Shown one piece after another: positions 1 to 6,371 of a stretch of DNA of 9,826 nucleotides; position 1 is the stretch's first letter, and each line of letters starts with the position of its first letter. The notes under the pieces are model-generated. The model made no database searches and was not told the DNA's origin. It saw only the letters and a program-made list of their open reading frames with translations. This DNA comes from Spirochaetaceae bacterium (GTDB lineage: Bacteria > Spirochaetota > Spirochaetia > Treponematales > Treponemataceae): the NCBI GenBank assembly GCA_031285525.1, contig JAITWB010000225.1:1-9826 (forward strand), written 5' to 3'. The translations under genes and the position numbers were made by a program.

Positions 1-1239
1 CGGATAAAGGACTGCGCCGCCGTTGCCGGATTCGGCACTCTCAATGAACCTCACCGGGGCTTTATCGGTATCGGGGATCTCTCAAAAACCGGGATGGTTC
101 ATGCGCCTTCCGGTGTAACCTGCTCTCCCTTTGAGGCGATGACAGCCGCATCGGGATATGAGACGAAATTCAGAAAGTTCTTCCTCTCTCCCACAGGCAT
201 CGTATACTCAGGTCACGCAGCGGTAAATACTGACGGCGTATCCCTGTTTCAGGCAGGTTGTCAGTGTCCCTGGAAGGCCGCCGGGGTCTGGGGAGAGGAA
301 AAGGGCAAACCGGTTCTCAAACAGAGCGATTACTTCGAGACCTTTCAGGGCAAAAAGGTTGATTTTGCCTCGGATTTCCTCAAACCCTTCCAAAAGAAAT
401 TCATCACCGAAATCGGGAAAAAACGAAGCCACTATATCTTCTTTGTCGAAGGGGTTCCCATGGCGGAACGGGCGAGCTGGTCTCAGGATCCTGATATAGC
501 CCCATTCAGTATCGCCGACGCCTTTCACTGGTATGACGGAAAAACGCTTCTCCTCAAAAAGTGGATCCCCTCCTTTACCGTAGACAGCGTGAGTCTCAAG
601 CTGGTAGTAGGAAAAAAGGCTTCCGAGAAGAGTTTTACCGAGCAGCTCAAAAACCTCTCCGATCCTATCAGGGAAGAGAAAATCCCTGCATTTCTCGGAG
701 AATTCGGGGTACCCTTTGATCTGGACGGGGGAAAATCCTACCAGACCGGAGACTTCCGCCAGCAGGAAGAGGCGCTGTCCCTCTACTATGACGCCATCGA
801 CAAGCTGCTGTTGCCTTCCACCCTCTGGAACTACTCCGCCTCAAACACCCACGAGAAGGGAGAAGGCTGGAACGGTGAGGATCTCTCTATTTACAACGCC
901 GACACCGACTCTGGCCGTGCCGAGAAGGGCTTTTGCCGCCCCTATGCAATGGCGACCGCCGGAACCCCGCTGGCAATGATATTCGACCGCAAGAATAGGC
1001 TATTCACCTTTGAGTGGGAGAGTAATGCCTCTCAGGATGTGGAGTCGGGAGAAAAGGAAGGTATGCTGACTGAAATCTATGTTCCCGGTATATGGTATCC
1101 TGAAGGATGGACGGTGTATCAGTACGAAGGGTCAGGAACCTGCGAAACGGCTCTCGAAAAACAGCGTCTTTTTATACGGACAGCGGAGAAAAGCCGCAAC
1201 CGTTTGGTGTTGGGTCCTGTAAAAGAAAAGCAGACCTAA
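1..1239 (+). CDS. Glycoside hydrolase family 5 protein, endoglycoceramidase/glucosylceramidase-like (5'-truncated)
   Basis: The reading frame is open from base 1, so the start lies outside the window; 412 codons remain before the TAA stop. Near the left edge is a GTLNEPHRG motif whose Glu (46-48) matches the GH5 acid/base. A GEFG motif with Glu at 700-702 matches the nucleophile. After it come LWNY and GWNGEDLS, then a C-terminal stretch with RPYAMATAGTPL followed by beta-rich sequence. These match, from memory, the endoglycoceramidase-related glucosylceramidases (EGCrP type) and their C-terminal beta domain. The two catalytic Glu are about 218 residues apart, more than the usual 100-120 in GH5, so the barrel carries a large insertion. 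The likely reaction is beta-glucoside hydrolysis, perhaps of a glycolipid; the substrate is inferred. The signal peptide, if any, is not visible. It converges with the lytic transglycosylase gene. Confidence 0.82.
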   Translation, partial: RIKDCAAVAGFGTLNEPHRGFIGIGDLSKTGMVHAPSGVTCSPFEAMTAASGYETKFRKFFLSPTGIVYSGHAAVNTDGVSLFQAGCQCPWKAAGVWGEEKGKPVLKQSDYFETFQGKKVDFASDFLKPFQKKFITEIGKKRSHYIFFVEGVPMAERASWSQDPDIAPFSIADAFHWYDGKTLLLKKWIPSFTVDSVSLKLVVGKKASEKSFTEQLKNLSDPIREEKIPAFLGEFGVPFDLDGGKSYQTGDFRQQEEALSLYYDAIDKLLLPSTLWNYSASNTHEKGEGWNGEDLSIYNADTDSGRAEKGFCRPYAMATAGTPLAMIFDRKNRLFTFEWESNASQDVESGEKEGMLTEIYVPGIWYPEGWTVYQYEGSGTCETALEKQRLFIRTAEKSRNRLVLGPVKEKQT

Positions 1240-1263
1240 GCAGAGCAGCCTCATTAGGGTATA

Positions 1264-1303
1264 AAAAAAGCAGTTGAAGTGACATACACTCAACTGCTTT
1301 TTT
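1264..1303. terminator. Bidirectional intrinsic terminator
   Basis: A hairpin lies between two convergent genes. GCAGTTG pairs with CAACTGC, continues past one bulged A into AGTG/CACT, and closes a 5-base loop. It is flanked by six A on the left and six T on the right, so each strand reads as a GC stem followed by a U run. It ends one base before the stop codon of the - strand gene and should serve both genes. Confidence 0.88.
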
Positions 1304-1304
1304 G

Positions 1305-2087
1305 TTATTTTAACGTAGCCACCGCAACAACGGCGCCGAGATCCGGTTCTATCTGGTAGCGCCCTCCAACCTCACTCTCAAAGAGGGTTTCAAGCCCTTC
1401 ACGGTAGGCAAGTATGCGGGAAACATAGTCCAGCGTCCGGTGGGGGGTTCCGTTATTCCGTACCTTGGTGGTTCCTGCATTGTACATAGCCAGAGCGGAG
1501 ACCTCGTTGCCCGCCGTTTCCAGACAGAAATTGAGGTGCTGCAACCCGTATCTCGCGCTGATTTCAGGGTCGAAAAACTCCCGTTCCGTCAAATAGGGGA
1601 AGGATCTGTTGTTAAGCTGAAAAAGCCCCCTATCCGTGGATGTCGCATTCTGGTTTACCGCCTTGGGCTGATACCGGCTCTCCTCCCAGGCAAGGGCAAA
1701 GGCAAGGGCAGGAGGGATATCGTTCTTGCTGGCATATTCGAGAATAAGCGCCGTAATAGTCTGATTACCTGTTATATAGGTATAAAACCAGAGCACATCC
1801 TCCCGGGCTTCTTCTGTGCGGTAGAGCATCAATGCTCTGTCGGGCTGCTTTGTATGTTTGACCGCAGTTGTATGAAACAGCTGGGGCTCGATTGCCGCCA
1901 GTACCGGCGCCTCGGTAACGATGGGCGTCTCTTCTATTGTTTCGCTGGTCTCACTGACAACCGAATTGGATATGAGCATAAACTGTTCCACGAGAACTTT
2001 CCCGCCGAGACAGAGTACCGCAACAAAGAAGATACCGATCAGTATCTGTTTCTGGTATTCGATGAATCTCATATGACTTTTAACCAT
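1305..2087 (-). CDS. Membrane-anchored lytic transglycosylase, SLT domain
   Basis: 260 aa from the ATG at 2087; an in-frame TTG two codons upstream (2093) is possible. GGAG on the - strand lies 10 bases before the ATG but only 4 before the TTG, so the ATG is preferred. Residues of about 15-40 form one hydrophobic helix after a basic start, predicted to be an inner-membrane anchor. A Ser/Thr/Glu/Pro-rich linker follows to about residue 70. The C-terminal half is a Slt70-type lysozyme-like domain (PF01464 family). It has WEESRYQP with catalytic Glu136, GLFQL at 154-158 and MYNAG at 201-205. The family cleaves the MurNAc-GlcNAc bond of peptidoglycan to give 1,6-anhydroMurNAc ends. A weak promoter candidate (TTGCAA, 17 bases, CATAGT) lies at 2123-2151 on the - strand, so it may have its own transcript or follow the M48 gene. 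Confidence 0.87.
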   Translation of the reverse strand: MVKSHMRFIEYQKQILIGIFFVAVLCLGGKVLVEQFMLISNSVVSETSETIEETPIVTEAPVLAAIEPQLFHTTAVKHTKQPDRALMLYRTEEAREDVLWFYTYITGNQTITALILEYASKNDIPPALAFALAWEESRYQPKAVNQNATSTDRGLFQLNNRSFPYLTEREFFDPEISARYGLQHLNFCLETAGNEVSALAMYNAGTTKVRNNGTPHRTLDYVSRILAYREGLETLFESEVGGRYQIEPDLGAVVAVATLK

Positions 2088-2201
2088 CCGCAATAAACTC
2101 CATATTGTTTGTTATATCGCAAACTATGTCATAAAACTGCATTGTTTGCAAGACAAAAAAAACAAAATATGTCCCCTTTCACAGGAATTTATTCGACAAA
2201 T

Positions 2202-3152
2202 TTATTTTACCCCAAGCTTTGCAAGCCGCGCGCCGGGAGCGGGATGGGTTACCGCCATATCCGGACGCTGGGGATTGTATACCGCCTCTATGTTCCGCAG
2301 CAGGTCTGTATAGGTCCTTCGTTTGTACCCGCCCCGCTCCAGAATGGTCACCGCCTGCGTATCGGCTCTGAATTCCGCTTCTTCACCGTAACCGCTGTCC
2401 ATGACAAGAAACAGAGAGCCCATCAGCATCTCGTTTACTGCCTTTCTGATATCCGGATCCGACTCAAAGGCGCTGTTGAATTCAGCTTCTGACGGAACCC
2501 GGCCTCCAAACAAGGCTGCCAAAGCAGCAGGATCTATCGGGATCAGGGGATCCGCCGCCGCCTGATGAGCTATCTCGTGGGAGAGGATAGCCGCCTTCTG
2601 GGCTTCGGTCTGGGCGCAGTCAAGGAGTCCCCGGGTTATCAGAATAATTCCGTTGCCGGAGGAAAAGGAGTTGAGTTCCTCTGTCTCCAGTATGGCAACG
2701 GTCAGCGTCTCCGGACGGTCAAGTCTGCCGTACATCTCACTCCGGGAAAGGAGCTTCATCCCCAGAGATTCAAGTTCAATCTCTTCCCCGCTCGGGGCAG
2801 GAGGAAAAATGCCCCGGGACAGATAGAGTGTATTCCCTTCAACCTCTTCAATAACGGAACCATCCGAAGAAGCTGTATTCACAAGAAGGGGAAATACCCT
2901 CGCTATATTCTGTCCCACCGCAGTGCCGAACCACTCCTGAAAAACTTCCGGGAGCAAATCCTGCCCTCTGGAGGGCTCAGTTTTTCCGGAATCGGTGTCT
3001 CTGCCTGAACCGACGGTACCGGCAGAATCCGCCCCTCCGGATGATGTACCGCCTGTCTCACCGGCGCCATCCGAAGAAGGCGGAGTAACACAGGAAACGG
3101 CAAGGGTGACACATATAAAAGAAAACAAAAAAAGCCGCATGAAACGGAACAT
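2202..3152 (-). CDS. M48 family zinc metalloprotease, predicted lipoprotein
   Basis: 316 aa. The ATG at 3152 is chosen over an upstream in-frame GTG (3176) because AAGGAAG sits 5 bases before it and translation then begins with a proper signal: basic start, hydrophobic core, and LAVSC with lipid-accepting Cys21. A Gly/Ser/Thr-rich linker (about 22-62) follows. The peptidase has HEIAH at 192-196 (zinc ligands H192 and H196, base E193). EFRAD at 260-264 gives the third ligand, E260, and a THPAPGARL motif near the C terminus is typical of the family. Related lipoproteins such as LoiP/BepA-like proteins act in envelope protein quality control. The exact substrate here is unknown. The gene has its own promoter and precedes the lytic transglycosylase by 114 bases on the same strand, which fits an envelope role. 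Confidence 0.87.
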   Translation of the reverse strand: MFRFMRLFLFSFICVTLAVSCVTPPSSDGAGETGGTSSGGADSAGTVGSGRDTDSGKTEPSRGQDLLPEVFQEWFGTAVGQNIARVFPLLVNTASSDGSVIEEVEGNTLYLSRGIFPPAPSGEEIELESLGMKLLSRSEMYGRLDRPETLTVAILETEELNSFSSGNGIILITRGLLDCAQTEAQKAAILSHEIAHQAAADPLIPIDPAALAALFGGRVPSEAEFNSAFESDPDIRKAVNEMLMGSLFLVMDSGYGEEAEFRADTQAVTILERGGYKRRTYTDLLRNIEAVYNPQRPDMAVTHPAPGARLAKLGVK

Positions 3153-3179
3153 AGGAACTTCCTTACTCTTGTACACTTA

Positions 3180-3209
3180 ATTCTATTACCAGCATATGAC
3201 TCATGTCAA
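3180..3209 (-). promoter_or_regulatory. Sigma-70-type promoter of the M48 lipoprotein gene
   Basis: On the - strand there is a perfect -35 TTGACA (3209-3204), an 18-base spacer and -10 TAGAAT (3185-3180, 5 of 6 consensus), about 28 bases upstream of the chosen ATG. The spacer contains the palindrome ATGA-G-TCAT and overlaps TGAC-ATGA-GTCA, which could be a regulator site. This is a reading of the sequence without experimental support. Confidence 0.65.
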
Positions 3210-3244
3210 ATGCAATCGCTGAAAACCTCACGTGATGCAGAGCC

Positions 3245-3625
3245 TCACAAAGACGCAATCGCTTCGATCTCCACCAGAGCTCCCTTGGGCAGCCGGGACA
3301 CCTCAACAGTGGTCCGTGCCGGATAGGAACCGGTAAAGAAGGATGCATACACCTCGTTCACCGCAGGAAAGTTGTTTATGTCCGTAAGATAGATAGTCGT
3401 TTTCACTATCGCATCCATATCCGCCCCCGCCGCCCTGAGGAGGAGCCGTATATTAGCCATCACCTGCTGAGCCTGCATAACAACGGAAGCCGAAACGAGT
3501 TCCCCGGTCACAGAGTCGAGCCCGAGCTGCCCCGACAGAAACAGCATATTGCCGCTGCGGATGGCGGCTGAATAGGGTCCGATAGGCGCCGGAACCCCGG
3601 AAGCCGCAATAATTTCTTTTGACAT
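3245..3625 (-). CDS. ridA: RidA family reactive enamine/imine deaminase
   Basis: 126 aa, the usual length for the YjgF/YER057c/UK114 family. The start is the ATG at 3625, with AGAGG eight bases upstream; the frame is open further upstream but that part has no family similarity. Diagnostic sequence runs from PIGPYSAAI near residue 14-22, through FLSGQLGLD (29-37), to YPARTTVEVSRLPKGALVEIEA (101-122). Arg104 and Glu120 correspond to the substrate-binding Arg105 and Glu120 of E. coli RidA. The enzyme is a cytosolic trimer that hydrolyses the enamine/imine intermediates released by PLP enzymes such as threonine dehydratase, protecting other PLP enzymes from 2-aminoacrylate. It is divergent from vapBC and 92 bases upstream of the M48 gene on the same strand, without an obvious terminator between them. 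Confidence 0.93.
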   Translation of the reverse strand: MSKEIIAASGVPAPIGPYSAAIRSGNMLFLSGQLGLDSVTGELVSASVVMQAQQVMANIRLLLRAAGADMDAIVKTTIYLTDINNFPAVNEVYASFFTGSYPARTTVEVSRLPKGALVEIEAIASL

Positions 3626-3646
3626 AGTACCGTCCTCTCTTGGGAG

Positions 3647-3675
3647 AATATAACACAGGATGGCGGAAAAGTGAA
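3647..3675 (-). promoter_or_regulatory. Probable ridA promoter
   Basis: On the - strand, TTCACT (3675-3670), a 17-base spacer and TATATT (3652-3647) lie about 21 bases before the ridA start. The -10 is preceded by TGT, making an extended TGn element that would compensate for the weaker -35. Confidence 0.45.
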
Positions 3676-3712
3676 GCAAGATCAGAGGCAGGGCAAATTC
3701 CCTCGCTTTTTC

Positions 3713-3742
3713 TTGACAGACGTATATACTCATGTATATACT
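3713..3742 (+). promoter_or_regulatory. vapBC promoter
   Basis: A perfect -35 TTGACA (3713-3718), an 18-base spacer and -10 TATACT (3737-3742, 5 of 6 consensus) end 18 bases before the vapB ATG. A second TATACT at 3725-3730 is too close to the -35 to be used. The -10 lies inside a palindromic repeat that is a natural operator for autorepression by the antitoxin. Confidence 0.7.
3722..3741. promoter_or_regulatory. Palindromic operator-like repeat for VapB/VapBC
   Basis: The 8-base palindrome GTATATAC occurs twice (3722-3729 and 3734-3741), separated by TCAT. The pair reads both as a direct repeat with a 12-bp period and as an inverted repeat. The right copy overlaps the -10 element. VapB-type AbrB-fold antitoxins bind such paired inverted repeats with VapC and repress their own operon; that it acts here is inferred from position and symmetry. 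Confidence 0.55.
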
Positions 3743-3760
3743 ACATATGAGAGGTGAATC

Positions 3761-3991
3761 ATGTTGATGACAAAGGTTTTTACCAGCGGAAACAGTCAGG
3801 CGGTGAGACTCCCCCGAGAATATCAGGTGGAGGATTCGGAACTGTTTATCCAGAAAATCGGCAGTTCCATTATTCTTTTGGCGAAGGACAAACTTTGGGA
3901 GCTCTTCGAGAAAAGTCTTTCAGAGTTTTCAGATGATTTCATGTCCGAAGGCCGGCAACAACCGGCTATGCAAACGAGGGATCCTCTATGA
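3761..3991 (+). CDS. vapB: VapB-type antitoxin, SpoVT/AbrB-like domain
   Basis: 76 aa, normal for VapB. The start is the ATG at 3761 with GAGAGGTG just upstream; another ATG two codons later (3767) is possible. The N-terminal half has the swapped-hairpin DNA-binding motif of the AbrB/MazE fold (KVFTSGNSQAVRLPREYQV, about residues 5-23), shared with the Shigella/Salmonella VapB group. The C-terminal half, rich in charged and hydrophobic residues (LWELFEKSLSEFSDDF), should wrap the toxin and block its active site. Its TGA overlaps the ATG of vapC in ATGA, so the two are translationally coupled. The complex is expected to repress the promoter immediately upstream through the GTATATAC repeats. 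Confidence 0.88.
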   Translation: MLMTKVFTSGNSQAVRLPREYQVEDSELFIQKIGSSIILLAKDKLWELFEKSLSEFSDDFMSEGRQQPAMQTRDPL

Positions 3992-4386
3992 GATATCTGT
4001 TGGATACCAATATCTGTATATACATTATCAACCGGCGTCCCCCTTCGGTGGTAGAAAAAATAAAAGGGTACTCCATCAATGATATAAAACTATCAGCCGT
4101 TTCCATAGGAGAATTGGAATACGGCGCATCCAAAAGTAACCGGAGAGAGCAGAATCGGCAGGCATTACTGCATTTTGCGTCAGGATTTGATATTCTGCCC
4201 TTTACTGATACAGATGCGGAAGTATACGGTCTGATACGGGCGGAACTGGAACGAAGCGGACAGGTTATCGGCGGTTATGATATGCAGATCGCCGCTCAGG
4301 CTCTGTCGCGAAATCTGGTATTGGTTACCAACAACACGGGAGAGTTTTCCCGCATCCCTCATTTACAGCTTGAGAATTGGGTATGA
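3988..4386 (+). CDS. vapC: VapC-type PIN-domain ribonuclease toxin
   Basis: 132 aa, standard length, with a complete PIN domain. Acidic metal-binding residues are Asp6 (YLLDTN), Glu42 (SIGELEYG) and Asp98 (IGGYDMQIAAQA). The end has the TNNTGEFSRIP-type motif near 114-124, followed by LENW. This places it with VapC of the enteric plasmid/chromosome group, whose members cut initiator tRNA in the anticodon loop; that target is an inference from similarity. All key residues are present, so the toxin looks intact. It overlaps vapB by 4 bases and pepT by 4 bases (ATGA at 4383-4386). Its base composition looks somewhat more AT-rich than its neighbours, which suits a mobile toxin-antitoxin module. 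Confidence 0.92.
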   Translation: MRYLLDTNICIYIINRRPPSVVEKIKGYSINDIKLSAVSIGELEYGASKSNRREQNRQALLHFASGFDILPFTDTDAEVYGLIRAELERSGQVIGGYDMQIAAQALSRNLVLVTNNTGEFSRIPHLQLENWV

Positions 4387-5672
4387 TGAAACAAATAGAA
4401 GAAAAAGTGCTCGAACGGTTTCTGCGGTATGTCCGCGTATGGACTACTAGCGATCCCCGTTTGGCGGACGACGGGGTAATGCCTTCTTCCGAGGGACAGA
4501 AAGAATTCGCCGAAATACTCCGGAAGGAGCTTACCGTTATCGGAGTCGCCGATATTACCGTGACTGAGCATGGCTATGTGCTTGCCCGTATCCCGGCATC
4601 CCCGGGGTGTGAGGGGATGCCCTCCCTCTGCCTCCTTGCCCATCTGGATACCTCCTCCGAGGTGTCAGGGAAGGATATTTCTCCTATACTGCACAAAAAC
4701 TATGACGGCTCTCCTATCCTTCTCAAGGATGGGGTTGTTATCGATCCCGCTTCCGACAGGGAGCTGAGAAACTGCATAGGTGAAACCATCATCACCTCCG
4801 ATGGAACAACCCTCTTGGGAGCCGATGACAAAGCCGGTATAGCTATAATCATGACCGCAGCGGAGCTGCTTTGCGCCGCCCGAACTGGAAATGCTACAGC
4901 TTCTGGAGAAGCCATAGCTTCTCGGCACGGTTCTCTGGAAATTATATTTTCTCCCGACGAAGAGACCGGGCACGGTATGGATCGGGTTCCTCTGGAATGG
5001 CTGCGCTCCAAAGCCGCCTACACAATAGACGGCGGGGATATCGGTGAAATAGAGAGCGAATGTTTTAACGCATGGAAGGCGGATATCACCTTTACCGGCG
5101 TATCCCGCCACCTGGGAACCGCCCGTCCCGATATGGTCAATGCGGTCACCATGGCGGCCTCCTTTATATCGCTGCTTCCCCGTACCGAAAGCCCCGAAAC
5201 TACCGACGGCTGGCAGGGCTATTACTGCCCTCTGGAGATAACCGGCAGCGTGGAAACCGCAAACCTGACCCTTTTCTTGAGGGATTTCTCTCTCCAAGGG
5301 ATGGAACGGAGACTTGCGGCGGTGGAAGATTTTGCTCAAAGCATACGCACCGCCTTCCCCGGCGGAGAAGTGACGGTAAAAACCGCAAAACAGTACCTCA
5401 ATATGAAAGAAAAGATGGACGAACACCCTGAGGTAATGGAACAGCTCATTCAAGCCGTGAAAAACGCCGGAATCGAGCCTAAGTTCAAACCCATCCGGGG
5501 GGGTACCGACGGTTCCCGGCTCACCGAACTGGGGATACCCACCCCGAATATATTTACCGGGGGGCATAACTTCCATTCCCGAACCGAATGGGCATCCCTC
5601 TCACAGATGGCGGCTGCGGTACGGACGGTGATGGAACTGGTAACAAGGGAGAAAAGAGAAGGTAGAAGGTAG
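4383..5672 (+). CDS. pepT: Peptidase T (tripeptide aminopeptidase, M20B)
   Basis: 429 aa from the ATG at 4383, whose ATGA overlaps the vapC stop; TTGAG lies 8 bases upstream. An in-frame TTG at 4377 and ATG at 4386 are alternatives. It is a cytosolic di-zinc aminopeptidase that removes the N-terminal residue of tripeptides. Visible active-site motifs are AHLDTSSE (His87, Asp89), GADDKAG (Asp148 bridging the metals), PDEETG (Glu193 as base, Glu194 as ligand), TIDGGDIGE (Asp216), and the C-terminal PIRGGTDGSRL and GGHNFHS. Compared with E. coli PepT as I recall it, there is an extra stretch of about 12 residues (near 167-182) before the HGSLEIIFSPDEE strand; it contains a short palindromic DNA segment. 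The last codons (EKREGRR) and the stop lie in a purine-rich repeat that recurs after murA. Confidence 0.94.
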   Translation: MMKQIEEKVLERFLRYVRVWTTSDPRLADDGVMPSSEGQKEFAEILRKELTVIGVADITVTEHGYVLARIPASPGCEGMPSLCLLAHLDTSSEVSGKDISPILHKNYDGSPILLKDGVVIDPASDRELRNCIGETIITSDGTTLLGADDKAGIAIIMTAAELLCAARTGNATASGEAIASRHGSLEIIFSPDEETGHGMDRVPLEWLRSKAAYTIDGGDIGEIESECFNAWKADITFTGVSRHLGTARPDMVNAVTMAASFISLLPRTESPETTDGWQGYYCPLEITGSVETANLTLFLRDFSLQGMERRLAAVEDFAQSIRTAFPGGEVTVKTAKQYLNMKEKMDEHPEVMEQLIQAVKNAGIEPKFKPIRGGTDGSRLTELGIPTPNIFTGGHNFHSRTEWASLSQMAAAVRTVMELVTREKREGRR

Positions 5673-5694
5673 GAAAGAAAGAAGAAAAGGAGGA
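5645..5694 (+). repeat. Purine-rich dispersed repeat, copy 1
   Basis: This nearly pure A/G stretch shares three blocks in the same order with 7651-7701: AAGGGAGAAA, AAGGTAGAAG and AGAAAAGGAGGA. It covers the last pepT codons, the pepT stop and the ribosome binding site of the next gene. A purely functional Shine-Dalgarno region would not need the first two blocks. Confidence 0.55.
5687..5693 (+). promoter_or_regulatory. Strong ribosome binding site for the nitroreductase gene
   Basis: AAGGAGG lies 6 bases before the ATG at 5700, a near-perfect Shine-Dalgarno element. It is part of the purine-rich repeat block, so the repeat appears to supply this gene's translation signal. Confidence 0.8.
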
Positions 5695-5699
5695 GTTGT

Positions 5700-6335
5700 A
5701 TGGAGTTTTATGAGGCTGTTGGGAAGCGGAGGACGGTGAGGGAGTTTACTGATAAGGAGATTCCTGAAGAGGTGTTGGTACGTGTTCTTGAGGCGGGGCT
5801 CAAAGCGCCGACGGGGACGCCGATAAAGGATATTGAGTTTGTGGTGATTCGGGGAAAGACGCCCCTCCTTGCGGTATGCCTGGAAGAGGTGCGTAAGACC
5901 GCCGACCATATGCTTAAGATGATTAAACACTCTTCGATGGATCAGAGTCAGCAGGAGGTATATCTTCAGGGTATACCAAAACAATACCGAATGTTAAGCG
6001 ACAGCGGCTGTCTTTTGCTTCCTTTTTACAAACAGAAGGGGGAGTTGTTGGCTCCCGAAACCCAGAGTTCCTTAAATGGCTTTGCTTCGGTGTGGTGCTG
6101 CATTGAGAATATCCTCCTCGCTGCGGTTGCCGAAGGGCTTGCCTGCTCTATCCGGGTTCCCGTAGGGGAAGAGGAGAACCGCGCGGCAAAGGCGGTACAT
6201 GCCCCGGAAGGCTATGTACTTCCCTGTTTTATCGGTATCGGATACCCGGCGGATAACGCCGAAATACCTCCTCAGGCGAAGGTAGACATCCATAAGAAAA
6301 TCCATTTTGATAAATGGGATAACGTTAAAAGATAG
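5700..6335 (+). CDS. Nitroreductase-family FMN-dependent oxidoreductase
   Basis: 211 aa, in the usual 170-220 range. The N terminus MEFYEAVGKRRTVREF(T)D followed by APTGTP (residues about 37-42) is the standard FMN-phosphate binding start of the family. A central FASVWCCIENILLAAVAEGLACSIRVPVG segment (about 128-156) is the conserved helix and loop at the dimer interface. The C-terminal part ends in IGIGYPAD. Family members use NAD(P)H and FMN to reduce nitro compounds, quinones or flavins; the natural substrate cannot be read from sequence. It has several Cys residues and an atypical APTGTP where many members have APS(G/W)xN. It sits 27 bases after pepT and 36 before murA, so it is probably in one operon with them. 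Its first 100 bases or so are strikingly G-rich compared with the end of pepT. Confidence 0.85.
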   Translation: MEFYEAVGKRRTVREFTDKEIPEEVLVRVLEAGLKAPTGTPIKDIEFVVIRGKTPLLAVCLEEVRKTADHMLKMIKHSSMDQSQQEVYLQGIPKQYRMLSDSGCLLLPFYKQKGELLAPETQSSLNGFASVWCCIENILLAAVAEGLACSIRVPVGEEENRAAKAVHAPEGYVLPCFIGIGYPADNAEIPPQAKVDIHKKIHFDKWDNVKR

Positions 6336-6371
6336 ATACATTCAGTCATTGGATGTGCCGATAAGGATAGT

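Noticed and set aside
1440..2096. 218-codon frame on the + strand opposite the lytic transglycosylase
   Set aside because: The - strand translation has a complete SLT catalytic domain; the + strand reading has no motif and is a shadow.
2187..2210. Repeated AATTTATT and T-rich sequence downstream of the M48 gene, considered as a terminator
   Set aside because: The copies are direct, not inverted, and no GC stem precedes the T run on the - strand, so it is only an AT-rich stretch.
2109..2492. 127-codon + strand frame partly in the gap between the M48 and SLT genes
   Set aside because: Most of it lies antisense to the M48 C-terminus, its start has no good ribosome binding site, and it resembles no family.
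4665..5576. 303-codon open frame on the - strand opposite pepT
   Set aside because: It is an antisense shadow of strongly conserved peptidase T sequence, with no recognisable motif and biased residue content.
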